NCBI GenBank assembly: GCA_014799785.1
Contig: JAAVHI010000062.1
Coordinates: 1 to 41,874, forward strand
From: Ruminococcus sp.
GTDB taxonomy: Bacteria > Bacillota > Clostridia > Oscillospirales > Ruminococcaceae
Direction of reading: 5' to 3'
Length of the DNA: 41,874 bases
Positions within the stretch are counted from its first letter, which is position 1. Each line of letters starts with the position of its first letter. The notes beneath the pieces were generated by a model. It did not search any database. It had not been told where the DNA came from and saw only the letters and a list, made by a program, of their open reading frames with translations. This document shows, one piece after another, positions 6,499 through 15,424 of the stretch. The position numbers and the translations under genes are program-made.

Positions 6499-9195
6499 AT
6501 GCTTGAAATTCTCGATAAACTTGACAAGCCATACTCGTCCCCAGAAAAGGGACTTTCCTCCGCCGACGCTGCGGAGCGTCTTAAAAAGCAGGGCACAAAC
6601 ACTCTCGCCAAGGAGAAAAAAGCCCGTCCCGTCAGAATATTTCTCGGACAGTTCCGCGACGTTATGATAATGATACTCCTTGCGGCAACGGTGGTATCTT
6701 TCTTTCTTGGGGAAATTTACGACGCGGTAACAATAATTATAATAGTGCTTCTCAACGCCATATTGGGATTTATTCAGGAGTACAAAACCGAAAAGACCCT
6801 TATTGCTTTGGAAAGCATGACCGCTCCGTCGGCTAAATGCTATCGGGACGGCGTGCTTGTTTCCGTCCCCGCGGCGGAGCTTGTAACGGGTGATATCGTC
6901 AGGCTCGAAGCGGGAGACAAGGTTCCCGCCGACGCGGTACTGCTCGAAGCAAAGGGTCTTCACGCTGAGGAAAGTATTCTCACGGGCGAATCCGCGGCGG
7001 TCTTAAAGGAAGCAGGCAGCACCTCCGACGAGGACAATTCCATAGGCAAATCAAACATTGTTTACAGCGGAACTGTCATAACCAAGGGCGCGGCGGAAGC
7101 ACGTGTTATCGCCACGGGCGTAAACGCCCAAATGGGAAAAATTTCGGGAATGCTCACCGAGATAGAGGAAGAACTTACGCCCCTGCAAAAACGTCTTGCA
7201 GAGCTTGGAAAGGTCATTGCCGTAATATGTCTTGTTGTCTGCGCGGCAGTTGCGGGAGCTGGAATACTTCGCGGCGAACCTGCTTTCGATATGCTTATGA
7301 CGGGCATTACCATTGCAATTGCGGCTATTCCCGAGGGACTTCCCGCTACGGTCACTATTGCTCTTGCGCTTGCGGTAAGCAGAATGTTAAAGAAAAACGC
7401 CCTCGTTCATAAGCTTCATTCCGTTGAGACCTTAGGCTGCGCTTCTGTCATCTGCACCGACAAGACGGGTACCGTTACCGAAAATAAAATGACCGTTACA
7501 AAAGCTTACTGTTCGGGCAACACGGCGAACAGCGGCAGGGAGTACAATTTTTCGGGCAGCGGCTACAAGATAGCGGGAGAGATAACCTGCGGCGGGACAC
7601 GCGTTAATCCCGCTTCGGAAACGGCTCTCAGGGAAATGCTGATATGCGGCGCACTCTGCACAAGCGCGGCGATAAGCACAAAAAAGAACGTTTCCGCAAG
7701 GGAGCGCGGAAAGCTTACCGCGGGAGGCGAATGGACGGTCACGGGAGACCCTACCGAAGCCGCGCTGCTGATAGCGGCGGCTAAAGGCGGTATCACTGCC
7801 GAAAAGCTGTCCGACAGAAAAAAGCTGGACGAGATACCCTTTGACAGCGAAAGCCGCTGTATGACGGTAATATACCGCGAGACAGGCGGCAGGACGGCTT
7901 ACACAAAAGGCTCGGTGGACGTTATTCTTGACAGGTGCGCGTTCGTTCTTACCGACGGCGGGGTCGTTTCCCTGACGGCTTCGAGACGGCGGGAAATTCT
8001 TGCCGCAAACGAGCGCATGACCGAAAAGGCTCTGCGCGTACTTGCCCTCTGCAAAAAAGACCTGAACGGTGCTTCCTACACGGACGGTTTGTCCGCCGCC
8101 GACGGAGGAATGATATTCCTCGGTCTGGAGGGTATGCTTGACCCGCCCCGCCCCGAAGCAAAGCAGGCTGTAAAGCTTTGCAGAAGCGCGCACATCAGGA
8201 CGGTCATGATAACGGGCGACCACAAAAATACCGCCGCCGCAGTCGCAAAGCAGGCTGGCATAATGCACGAGGGCGACCTTGTTTTCACGGGCGCGGAGCT
8301 TGCGAAAATGTCCGACGGAGAGCTTGACGAGGTTATCGGCAGGACGGCGGTTTTCGCCCGTGTAAATCCCGCCGACAAGCTCAGGATAGTCCGCGCGTTC
8401 AAGAAGCGGGGCGATATCGTCACCATGACGGGCGACGGCGTAAACGACGCTCCCGCAGTAAAGGAGGCGAGCATCGGCGTTGCAATGGGGATAACGGGAA
8501 CGGACGTTACCAAGCAAGCCGCCGACGTAGTTCTGCTGGACGACAACTTTGCAACCCTTGTGGGCGCAGTTGAGCAGGGACGGGGAGTTTACGCCAACAT
8601 AAGAAAATTTGTCCGATATTTGTTAAGCTGCAATATCGGCGAGGTGCTGACGATGTTTCTTGGAATTATCATGGGTATGCCAATGGTGCTGCTGCCTACA
8701 CAGATACTGCTTGTAAATCTTGTTACGGACGGACTTCCCGCCATTGCTTTAGGCGTTGAACCGCCCGAAAAGGAGAACATGAAAAAGCCTCCCCGAAAGT
8801 CGGACGAAAGCTTTTTCTCGGACGGTCTCATGCAGAAAATTATTTTCCGCGGCGTGCTTATCGGACTTTGTACGCTTGGCAGCTTTACCGCGATAAATAT
8901 TCTTACGGGAAGCGTTCCAGCGGCGCGGACGGCGGCGTTGTTCACGCTGGTAATGTCGCAATTGTTCCATGTGTTCGAGTGCAAATCGGAGCGGAAAAAT
9001 ATTTTCACCGTCCCCTACTGGAACAATAAAAAGCTTATCCTTGCGGTAACGGTATCGGTTGCGGTAATATTTGCGGCTTTGTATCTGCCGTGGCTTCAGG
9101 TGATATTCTGCACCGTCCCGCTGACGGGGAAGCAGCTTCTTATCGGGCTGGGATTTGCGGTATTCGCACCGCTGTTGCAGTGCGTGCTTAAATAA
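6499..9195 (+). CDS. Calcium-transporting P-type ATPase (type IIA/IIB)
   Basis: An 898-residue P2-type ATPase that would pump Ca2+ out of the cytoplasm. The order is complete: N-terminal cation ATPase segment (1-45), M1-M2 (about 48-95), actuator domain with TGES (162-165), M3-M4 with PEGLP (278-282), phosphorylation site DKTGT (Asp321), nucleotide-binding domain, hinge GDGVNDAP (645-652) and a C-terminal membrane block. The Ca2+ ligands of SERCA have counterparts: NIGE in M5 (Asn712, Glu715) and NLVTDG in M6 (Asn740, Thr743, Asp744). These favour Ca2+ over Na+/K+ or Mn2+ as substrate. It is a single gene with its own terminator at 9204-9234. Confidence 0.93.
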   Translation: MLEILDKLDKPYSSPEKGLSSADAAERLKKQGTNTLAKEKKARPVRIFLGQFRDVMIMILLAATVVSFFLGEIYDAVTIIIIVLLNAILGFIQEYKTEKTLIALESMTAPSAKCYRDGVLVSVPAAELVTGDIVRLEAGDKVPADAVLLEAKGLHAEESILTGESAAVLKEAGSTSDEDNSIGKSNIVYSGTVITKGAAEARVIATGVNAQMGKISGMLTEIEEELTPLQKRLAELGKVIAVICLVVCAAVAGAGILRGEPAFDMLMTGITIAIAAIPEGLPATVTIALALAVSRMLKKNALVHKLHSVETLGCASVICTDKTGTVTENKMTVTKAYCSGNTANSGREYNFSGSGYKIAGEITCGGTRVNPASETALREMLICGALCTSAAISTKKNVSARERGKLTAGGEWTVTGDPTEAALLIAAAKGGITAEKLSDRKKLDEIPFDSESRCMTVIYRETGGRTAYTKGSVDVILDRCAFVLTDGGVVSLTASRRREILAANERMTEKALRVLALCKKDLNGASYTDGLSAADGGMIFLGLEGMLDPPRPEAKQAVKLCRSAHIRTVMITGDHKNTAAAVAKQAGIMHEGDLVFTGAELAKMSDGELDEVIGRTAVFARVNPADKLRIVRAFKKRGDIVTMTGDGVNDAPAVKEASIGVAMGITGTDVTKQAADVVLLDDNFATLVGAVEQGRGVYANIRKFVRYLLSCNIGEVLTMFLGIIMGMPMVLLPTQILLVNLVTDGLPAIALGVEPPEKENMKKPPRKSDESFFSDGLMQKIIFRGVLIGLCTLGSFTAINILTGSVPAARTAALFTLVMSQLFHVFECKSERKNIFTVPYWNNKKLILAVTVSVAVIFAALYLPWLQVIFCTVPLTGKQLLIGLGFAVFAPLLQCVLK

Positions 9196-9203
9196 AAAAA
9201 CAG

Positions 9204-9234
9204 ACCCTTGTCGTCATGCTTTGGCGGCAAGGGT
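9204..9234 (+). terminator. Terminator of the Ca2+-ATPase gene
   Basis: A 10-bp stem, ACCCTTGTCG with CGGCAAGGGT (one G-T pair), followed by a run of T at 9237-9242. Confidence 0.8.
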
Positions 9235-9253
9235 AATTTTTTTGGAAAACTTC

Positions 9254-9309
9254 TTGACAAGATCATTCTATTGTGATAGAATATAGTTACGTTCTACTAC
9301 AATAGAACG
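9254..9309 (+). promoter_or_regulatory. Promoter with two palindromic operator-like sites
   Basis: TTGACA (9254-9259), a 17-base spacer and TAGAAT (9277-9282). One palindrome, ATTCTAT-TGTG-ATAGAAT (9265-9282), overlaps the -10. A second, CGTTCTA-CTACAA-TAGAACG (9290-9309), follows with centres 26 bp apart. Both share TTCTA...TAGAA ends, so binding of one dimeric repressor at both is likely. Confidence 0.75.
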
Positions 9310-9334
9310 ATTCTCAACAGAAAGGGAAACCAAA

Positions 9335-11563
9335 ATGAAAAAGCTTATCAAAAGAATTTCCGCGGCAGTATTGGCGGCGGTGACTGCGCTGTCTCTTGCC
9401 GCCTGCGAAAAAAATACGGACGGAAACGATACTCAAACCGCCTCGGAGGAATACGCCTACCGCGCCGCCTCCGCGGAGCTTAACGAGGAGATCACTGGCG
9501 ATTACGACGAGTTTGCTTACTATGGGGACAAAATTTACTTCACGTCCATGAAATACCCCGAACGCGACGGCGAGGGCATGGACGGTTTCCTGAATATTGC
9601 AAACACAGACGGAAGCGGCTTCAAATCGGTGCAGCTCTGCTCCCGCGAAGATAATGCAGGTGTGTCGGAAACCATATTTACTCCCGACGGAAACGGGTAT
9701 TATGTTTATACGGACGGAACGGAGGAAAGCCCAAAGTATTTGCTGAAAACCATTGACGAAAACGGCACAGAAACAGGTTCGGTGGATTTTACCGCTTCGG
9801 TGGAAAAGTATTTCCCCAACGGTCTGTATGTCTATCGTTTCGGTATTGACGGCAGCGGAAACTTTTATATTACCGACTACAGCGACATTATAGTCCTTGA
9901 CAAGGACGGCGGCTTTAAGGGCTTTATAAGCGTCGGAAACGGCATACAGGCTTTTGTTACGGACAAAAACGGCGGGATGTACGTATGGGTCTGGACAGGC
10001 AGCGAATACGAGCTGAACAAGCTTGACATTCCCGACGGGGTTTCGGAGGAAAAGCCGGAAACCGTTGATATGCCTTTCGAGGGCTACAACAATCATATTA
10101 TCAGCGGCAACGGCGTTGATACGGATTTTTATGTTTACGACAACGAGGCGCTTTACAGCTGGAATATCGGCGAAGAGCCTCAAAAGCTTCTGGACTGGGT
10201 AAAGGCGGGAGTGAGCGTTATCGAGGCAAGCGACGTTTTCTACGCGGGGAATGACACTTTCGTCTGCGCGGGAAAAAGCTTTCCCTACGAGTACCCCAAG
10301 TTCTCGAAGCTTACTAAACAGCTTGTCTCAACGGGCGATAAAAAGGAAATTATCCTTGCGGGCGATGAGTACAGCATTTCAAGCCACATCAAAAATCAGG
10401 TGGTAAAATTCAACGCGGTAAGCGACAAATATTTTGTTACAATTAAGGAATACAAGTACGACAATATCAGTCAGCTCAACCTTGACCTGACCAGCGGAAA
10501 CGTCCCCGACATACTTATCACAGGCTCATACACTCCCACGGAGACCTACATTACAAAGGGAATTTTCGCCGACCTGTATGACTTCATCGACAACGACAGC
10601 GAGCTTAGCCGTGACGATTTTGTACCCAATCTGCTTTCATCTTTTGAGACAGACGGAAAGCTTTATCGCTTTACCGACAGCTTTACGGTCTACACGGTTC
10701 TGGGCAAGACCTCCATTTTCGGCAATAATATGGGTATTACCGTTGACAAGCTGAACGAGATCTCGGCTTCAAGGTCTCCCGAAACGGAGCTGTTCGCAGG
10801 CTTCACAAAAACCGACATTCTGCGGTATGCAATGGAAATGTCGGGAAGCGAATTTATCGACTTCAAAAACGGGAGCTGTGATTTCAACTCCGAATATTTT
10901 ATCAAAATACTGGAATTTGCAAACGGTCATATAAACGACATCGACTTTGACAGCTACTTCGACGACGCTTTCTGGAGCCGTTTCGATACCATGTTTTCCG
11001 ACGAAAGCGCACTGCTTATGGTGGCATATCTCACGGACTATACCGACATTATCTGCTTTGAGCATACCCAGTTCGACGCAAAGGTGACCGCGCTGGGTTT
11101 CCCCTGCACAAACAGGATAGGCACGTCCTTTGTGGTGGATTCGGGATTTTCTGTAGCCGAAAAATCCGCAAACAAGGAGGGCGCGTGGGAGTTCGTCAGA
11201 ACATTGCTTCTTCCCGAATATCAGGACTGCGCCGACAAGTTCCCTGTGAGAAAAGATTCTCTCGAAAAATACGCCGCCTCTGCCATGAAGTATAACCCCG
11301 ACCGCGTTATTAATCCGATGGTCATGATGGGCGGAATGGCGCTCTCGGTTGGCGTTAGCAATATCGACGCGATGAAGCAGGGTGATATCGACAAAATGAA
11401 CGAGGTTATAGCTTCTGCGAACGGTATCATGTCCTACAACGAAAGCGTGCTGGAAATAATCACGGAGGAGGCAGCCTACTATTTTAACGGCTCAAAGACT
11501 GCCGAGGACGTTGCTGCCTTGATACAAACAAGAGTGCAGCTTTATCTTGACGAGAATGCATGA
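9335..11563 (+). CDS. Large lipoprotein: propeller-like domain plus solute-binding domain
   Basis: A 742-residue exported protein. Residues 1-24 are a lipoprotein signal ending LAAC (Cys24). The first half (about 50-330) reads like a beta-propeller: repeated strands with GDKIYF, NTDGSG and DKDGG-type turns. From about residue 345 on it resembles family 1 extracellular solute-binding proteins (SGNVPDILITG, FADLYDFIDND, NKEGAWEFVRTLL). No ABC permease or ATPase genes are next to it, so it may work with a transporter elsewhere or act as a sensor or binding protein. Start ATG 9335 follows AAAGGGA. The promoter has two palindromes, so expression is probably repressed until a ligand appears. The ligand, likely a sugar, is not known. 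Confidence 0.7.
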   Translation: MKKLIKRISAAVLAAVTALSLAACEKNTDGNDTQTASEEYAYRAASAELNEEITGDYDEFAYYGDKIYFTSMKYPERDGEGMDGFLNIANTDGSGFKSVQLCSREDNAGVSETIFTPDGNGYYVYTDGTEESPKYLLKTIDENGTETGSVDFTASVEKYFPNGLYVYRFGIDGSGNFYITDYSDIIVLDKDGGFKGFISVGNGIQAFVTDKNGGMYVWVWTGSEYELNKLDIPDGVSEEKPETVDMPFEGYNNHIISGNGVDTDFYVYDNEALYSWNIGEEPQKLLDWVKAGVSVIEASDVFYAGNDTFVCAGKSFPYEYPKFSKLTKQLVSTGDKKEIILAGDEYSISSHIKNQVVKFNAVSDKYFVTIKEYKYDNISQLNLDLTSGNVPDILITGSYTPTETYITKGIFADLYDFIDNDSELSRDDFVPNLLSSFETDGKLYRFTDSFTVYTVLGKTSIFGNNMGITVDKLNEISASRSPETELFAGFTKTDILRYAMEMSGSEFIDFKNGSCDFNSEYFIKILEFANGHINDIDFDSYFDDAFWSRFDTMFSDESALLMVAYLTDYTDIICFEHTQFDAKVTALGFPCTNRIGTSFVVDSGFSVAEKSANKEGAWEFVRTLLLPEYQDCADKFPVRKDSLEKYAASAMKYNPDRVINPMVMMGGMALSVGVSNIDAMKQGDIDKMNEVIASANGIMSYNESVLEIITEEAAYYFNGSKTAEDVAALIQTRVQLYLDENA

Positions 11564-11595
11564 CATATGAAATAAAGCGGAAAGGAGGTGATACA

Positions 11596-12075
11596 ATGAA
11601 GATCGAAAACAGCGGCGGTATCGGCGTTATGCAAAATATCCAAAGCGCAAGGCAGACGGAGAAGCCGTCGCCGAAAAGTGCCGCGAAGGAAAACGCCGTC
11701 TCCAAGCGGGACGAATACATACCCTCCGAAAAGGACGAACCTATCGGTCTCTACAGCATGGAGCAGGACGAAAACGGCGGTCACGGAATAAGGTTCGACG
11801 ACCCGAACAAGTCGGACAGTTCCGACAAGCCCGATAAGTCCGCAGACGAACCCGAAAAGGAAAAATCCGAATCGGAGGAATGCACCTGCAATACCGACAA
11901 GGTGGACAGGGAGCTGAAGCGTCTGAAAGAAAAAGCCGAGCGTCTTAAACAGCAGCTTCGTTCCGCGTCCGACGAGGAAGCCGCGAAGCTTCAGAAGCAG
12001 CTTGCAAGCGTCCAAAGCGAGCTTGCCCAAAAGGACAACGACAGCTACCGCAGAAGTCAGGCTGTGTTCTCGTGA
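11596..12075 (+). CDS. Small charged coiled-coil protein of unknown function
   Basis: I do not recognise this 159-residue protein with certainty. The N-terminal two thirds are low-complexity and charged (Lys, Asp, Ser, Glu, Pro), with a CTC pair. The C-terminal 50 residues form a heptad-like coiled coil (KRLKEKAERLKQQL, LQKQLASVQSELAQ), ending DSYRRSQAVFS. There is no signal peptide or membrane segment. The start is ATG 11596, behind AAAGGAGGTGAT, a full match to the 16S anti-SD, which predicts strong translation. The gene follows the lipoprotein by 32 bases and is probably co-transcribed. Weak resemblance to FlxA-like coiled-coil proteins is possible but unproven. Confidence 0.65.
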   Translation: MKIENSGGIGVMQNIQSARQTEKPSPKSAAKENAVSKRDEYIPSEKDEPIGLYSMEQDENGGHGIRFDDPNKSDSSDKPDKSADEPEKEKSESEECTCNTDKVDRELKRLKEKAERLKQQLRSASDEEAAKLQKQLASVQSELAQKDNDSYRRSQAVFS

Positions 12076-12081
12076 AAAACA

Positions 12082-12115
12082 AAAATCCGTGCCGTTTTGT
12101 TATGGCACGGATTTT
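12082..12115 (+). terminator. Terminator after the coiled-coil protein gene
   Basis: AAAATCCGTGCC and GGCACGGATTTT form a 12-bp stem with a 10-base loop; the T-run is at 12111-12115. Confidence 0.85.
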
Positions 12116-12120
12116 TATGT

Positions 12121-12222
12121 AATACTAATTCACGATCAAAAAGTGTACAAAAATTCAAGCAAAAACTTGCATATATGGTTTTTGTGCAGAATTTTTGTCT
12201 ACACTTTTATCGCGAATTAGGA
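12121..12222. repeat. Hairpin element with about 30-bp inverted ends (family C relative)
   Basis: The left end CTAATTCACGATCAAAAAGT and right end (minus strand) CTAATTCGCGATAAAAGTGT are inverted repeats that continue into ACAAAAATTC on both sides. An inner stem GCAAAAAC/GTTTTTGTGC is also present. The left edge AATACTAAT matches the start of the repeats at 3120 and 40406. It sits between two converging gene ends (the coiled-coil protein and thiC). Confidence 0.65.
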
Positions 12223-12227
12223 TAAGC

Positions 12228-13538
12228 TTACAGGATATCAATATGTTCACCGTTCAGAGCCTTGTTCATGCTCCGCACCGCGCAGAATTTTCCGCACATG
12301 GAACAGGTGTCGTCGTGTTCGGGGGAACGGTCGGCTCTGATTGCTTTAGCGGTTTCGGGGTCGAGAGCGCATTCCCACTGAGCGTCCCAGTCCAAAGCGC
12401 GGCGGGCGTCTCCCATGCGGTCGTCGATGTCCCTTGCGCCCCGTACTCCCTTTGCGATATCCGCGGCATGGGCGGCAATTCTGCTTGCGATAATGCCCTG
12501 CTTAACGTCCTCAACATTGGGCAGAGCCAAATGCTCCGCGGGGGTAACGTAACACAGGAACGCCGCTCCGTTCATTGCGGCGATAGCTCCGCCGATAGCG
12601 CCCGTGATGTGGTCGTAGCCGGGGGCAATGTCCGTAACGAGAGGCCCCAGAACGTAGAACGGCGCGCCCATGCATATTGTCTGCTGAACCTTCATATTAG
12701 CCGCGATCTGATCCATGGGAACGTGTCCCGGTCCCTCGACCATTACCTGAACGTCCTTTTCCCATGCGCGTTTGGTAAGCTCTCCCAGACGGACAAGCTC
12801 TTCAATCTGGCAAACGTCGGTAGCGTCCGCAAGACAGCCGGGACGGCAGGCGTCCCCCAAAGAGACGGTAACGTCGTACTCCCTGCAAATGTCGAGAATT
12901 TCATCATAGTATTCGTAGAAAGGATTTTCCTCGCCAGTCATGCACATCCACGCAAAAACCAGCGAGCCGCCGCGGGAAACTATATTCATCTTACGCTTGT
13001 GCTTGCGTATCTGGTCGATGGTCTTGCGGGTAATGCCGCAGTGGAGGGTAACGAAGTCCACGCCGTCCTGCGCGTGGAGACGCACAACGTCTATAAAGTC
13101 CTTTGCGGTAAGGGTGTCAAGGTCGCGCTGATAATGGATAACGCTGTCATAAACGGGAACAGTTCCTATCATGGCAGGACACTCCGTTGTCAGCTTTTGG
13201 CGGAACGGCTGGGTGTTGCCGTGGCTGGACAAGTCCATGATAGCCTCCGCGCCCAGATCTACCGCGGACATTACTTTTTTCATCTCAATGTCGTAATCCT
13301 TGCAGTCGCGGGAAACTCCCAGATTAACGTTTATCTTCGTGCGGAGCATAGAGCCAACGCCCTCGGGGTCGAGACAGGCGTGGTTTCTGTTGGCGGGGAT
13401 AACAACCTTTCCACTTGCAACCAGCGGCATAAGCTCCTCCACGGACATCTTTTCCTTTTCCGCAACGATTTTCAGTTCGCGGGTAACAATGCCCTTGCGG
13501 GCGGCTTCCATTTGTGTTTTATAAGCTTGTGTACTCAT
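12228..13538 (-). CDS. thiC: Phosphomethylpyrimidine synthase ThiC
   Basis: A radical SAM enzyme that rearranges aminoimidazole ribotide into HMP-P, the pyrimidine half of thiamine. It is 436 residues from ATG 13538, which follows AAAGGAG; the frame is open for 18 more codons upstream but has no comparable start. Conserved blocks include [32 protein letters not shown] and the C-terminal iron-sulfur site. That site reads C-SM-C-GKF-C (Cys412, 415, 419), a CX2CX3C spacing rather than the CX2CX4C of E. coli ThiC. The CX3C form also occurs, to my memory, in other anaerobe and archaeal members. It is the last gene of the thi operon. Its position with thiD, thiE, thiM and thiW argues against a BzaF-type benzimidazole role. 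Confidence 0.95.
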   Translation of the reverse strand: MSTQAYKTQMEAARKGIVTRELKIVAEKEKMSVEELMPLVASGKVVIPANRNHACLDPEGVGSMLRTKINVNLGVSRDCKDYDIEMKKVMSAVDLGAEAIMDLSSHGNTQPFRQKLTTECPAMIGTVPVYDSVIHYQRDLDTLTAKDFIDVVRLHAQDGVDFVTLHCGITRKTIDQIRKHKRKMNIVSRGGSLVFAWMCMTGEENPFYEYYDEILDICREYDVTVSLGDACRPGCLADATDVCQIEELVRLGELTKRAWEKDVQVMVEGPGHVPMDQIAANMKVQQTICMGAPFYVLGPLVTDIAPGYDHITGAIGGAIAAMNGAAFLCYVTPAEHLALPNVEDVKQGIIASRIAAHAADIAKGVRGARDIDDRMGDARRALDWDAQWECALDPETAKAIRADRSPEHDDTCSMCGKFCAVRSMNKALNGEHIDIL

Positions 13539-13560
13539 TTTAAGTTCTCCTTTTGTGTAT

Positions 13561-14367
13561 TCAGTTTTTCTCTTCCGAGAATTTTCCGACAAGACCGAAA
13601 GCGTGGTTCATAGGGCCGCTTCCCTTTCCCAGATCAAGCATTGCGGCGAGGGCTTCGGAAATATAGTCCTTGGCTCTTTCTACGGCCTCATCAAGGGAAA
13701 ATCCCTTTGCAATATTTGCCGCTATCGCGCTTGACAGAGTACAGCCCGTGCCGTGGGTATTGGGGTTGTCAATACGCTTTCCCTTAAACCATTTTGCCGA
13801 GCCATTGCTGTAAAGAACGTCGTCCGCGTCGCTGAGGGAATGTCCGCCCTTTAACAATACGGCGCAGGAATTTTCTTCGGCGATCTTTTTCGCGGCGGAC
13901 TCCATGTCCTCCCTTGTGCGGATAGTCATGCCAGACAGAATTTCCGCTTCGGGAATGTTTGGCGTTGCCACAGCCGCAAGGGGCAGAAGATTTTCCACCA
14001 AAGCGGATACCGCGTCCGTTTTAAGAAGCTTTGAGCCGCTTGTTGCGACCATAACGGGATCGACCACAATGTTTTTTGCTCCGTAAAACATCAGCCGTTC
14101 GGCGATTGCCGAAATAAGCTCCGCGGAGGATACCATACCGATTTTTACCGCGTCGGGGTAAATGTCCCCAAAAACCATGTCGATCTGACTTTTCAAAAAT
14201 TCGGGTGAGACCTCCGATATTCCCGCCACGCCCGTGGTGTTCTGCGCCGTGAGAGCCGTTACCGCGCTCATGGCATAAACTCCGTTCATGGTCATTGTCT
14301 TGATATCAGCCTGAATACCGGCGCCTCCGCTGGAATCACTTCCGGCGATTGATAATGCTGTTTTCAT
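13561..14367 (-). CDS. thiD: HMP / HMP-phosphate kinase ThiD
   Basis: A 268-residue ribokinase-fold enzyme that phosphorylates HMP-P to HMP-PP for coupling by ThiE. The N-terminus [20 protein letters not shown] is the ThiD signature (substrate loop). KIGM and DPVM near residues 76-106 line the pyrimidine site. [16 protein letters not shown] carries the anion hole and the catalytic Cys typical of ThiD/PdxK relatives. Start ATG 14367 follows AAAAGGAGAA. It lies between thiE and thiC; the 22 bases to thiC indicate one transcript. Confidence 0.95.
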   Translation of the reverse strand: MKTALSIAGSDSSGGAGIQADIKTMTMNGVYAMSAVTALTAQNTTGVAGISEVSPEFLKSQIDMVFGDIYPDAVKIGMVSSAELISAIAERLMFYGAKNIVVDPVMVATSGSKLLKTDAVSALVENLLPLAAVATPNIPEAEILSGMTIRTREDMESAAKKIAEENSCAVLLKGGHSLSDADDVLYSNGSAKWFKGKRIDNPNTHGTGCTLSSAIAANIAKGFSLDEAVERAKDYISEALAAMLDLGKGSGPMNHAFGLVGKFSEEKN

Positions 14368-14401
14368 TTAAATTCTCCTTTTTGATGCATTATTTTTCTA
14401 T

Positions 14402-14434
14402 AGCGGCAAAAGGTGGTGCCCCCGATTTGCCGCT
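14402..14434. other. Hairpin in the thiE-thiD gap
   Basis: AGCGGCAAA (14402-14410) and TTTGCCGCT (14426-14434) make a 9-bp stem. There is no U-tract after it, so it is more likely an RNA stability or processing element than a terminator. Confidence 0.4.
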
Positions 14435-14448
14435 GCTGGGTCTGCAAA

Positions 14449-15090
14449 TTATTTTGAGACCATTTCATATGAAAGCTTTTTCAGAAGCTTACATTCCTCC
14501 TCTATGTTTTCGGCGGCAAATATTGCGGAAACGAGAGCAACGCCGTCAACGCCTGTTCCCGAAAGCTCCGCGATATTGCCTTTGTTTATGCCGCCTATCG
14601 CTGTAACGGGAATGTCAACGGCGGCGCAAATTTCTTTCAGCTTTTGGTGTGAGACCTCGCTTGCGTCAAGCTTCGTGGAGGTTGGGAAAACCGCTCCCAC
14701 GCCAAGATAATCCGCTCCCGCGCTTTGGGCGGCAAGAGCCTGCTCCACGGTCTGAGCGGATACGCCGATGATCATTTTGTCCCCCACGGCTTTGCGGACG
14801 TTCGCCGCTTCCATGTCAGACTGCCCCACGTGTATGCCGTCCGCACCGCACTTTATTGCAATGTCAATATTGTCGTTGATTATAAGCGGCACACCGTAGC
14901 TTCCGCAGAGTTTTTTTAAGGCAACGGCTTCTTCAAGAAAAGTGGTTTCGTCAAGTTCCTTTTCGCGAAGCTGTATGCAGGTCGCACCGCCTTTCAGAGC
15001 GGATTCAACCTGTTCGTACAGGGTCTGCTTTCCCACCCAGCTTCTGTCAGTGACAGCGTAAAGAAGCATGACTTCCTTTGAACATTTCAT
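14449..15090 (-). CDS. thiE: Thiamine-phosphate synthase ThiE
   Basis: A 213-residue TIM-barrel enzyme that joins HMP-PP and THZ-P to give thiamine phosphate. Family motifs are present in order: LYAVTDR at the start, IQLREKELD (pyrophosphate and substrate loop), LIINDNIDIAI, ADGIHVGQSD, YLGVGAVFPTSTK and AIGGI near the end. Start ATG 15090 follows AAAGGAA. The upstream gap to thiM, 334 bases, is filled by a family A repeat. The thi transcript therefore has to read through several hairpins between thiM and thiE. Confidence 0.95.
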   Translation of the reverse strand: MKCSKEVMLLYAVTDRSWVGKQTLYEQVESALKGGATCIQLREKELDETTFLEEAVALKKLCGSYGVPLIINDNIDIAIKCGADGIHVGQSDMEAANVRKAVGDKMIIGVSAQTVEQALAAQSAGADYLGVGAVFPTSTKLDASEVSHQKLKEICAAVDIPVTAIGGINKGNIAELSGTGVDGVALVSAIFAAENIEEECKLLKKLSYEMVSK

Positions 15091-15174
15091 AAAGCAATTC
15101 CTTTCCTGTTAGAAGTAAGAGTTTAAGGGACAAGAAACGAAAACGCAACAAAATGAAAAGTCCCTTTATGCAAA

Positions 15175-15401
15175 AAGTTCGCCAGCCTTTCAAGGCTGCG
15201 AGTTTCCAAAGGGCAGAGCCCTTTGGTCGCGCTCCGCAGAGCGCGAAATACCCCTCCCGCGCCCGCAGGCGCATATCGTTCAAAACGGAGCAGGAGGTGA
15301 GAAACGCGACAGCGTTTCGAGGAGGGGCGAACACGACCGCCCCTCCTTGTTACAGTACGCAGCACAGTAACCCTTGAAAACAGTCCGGAGGACTGTTTTC
15401 A
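15175..15401 (+). repeat. Family A multi-hairpin repeat, copy 1 (inside the thi operon)
   Basis: A chain of hairpins: AGCCT/AGGCT, AAGGGC/GCCCTT, CGCGCTC-CGCA-GAGCGCG, GAAACGC-GACA-GCGTTTC, GGAGGGGCG/CGCCCCTCC-like and TTGAAAACAGTCC/GGACTGTTTTCAA. The spacers CTTTGGTCG, CGGAGCAGGAGGTGAG and GAGGAGGGGCGAA are conserved in copy 3. It lies between thiE and thiM, on the strand opposite to transcription. Confidence 0.8.
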
Positions 15402-15424
15402 ACAACGCATACTATAAAATAATT

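Noticed and set aside
12228..13538. ThiC as a BzaF-type benzimidazole synthase
   Set aside because: It sits in a TPP-riboswitch operon with thiD, thiE, thiM and thiW.
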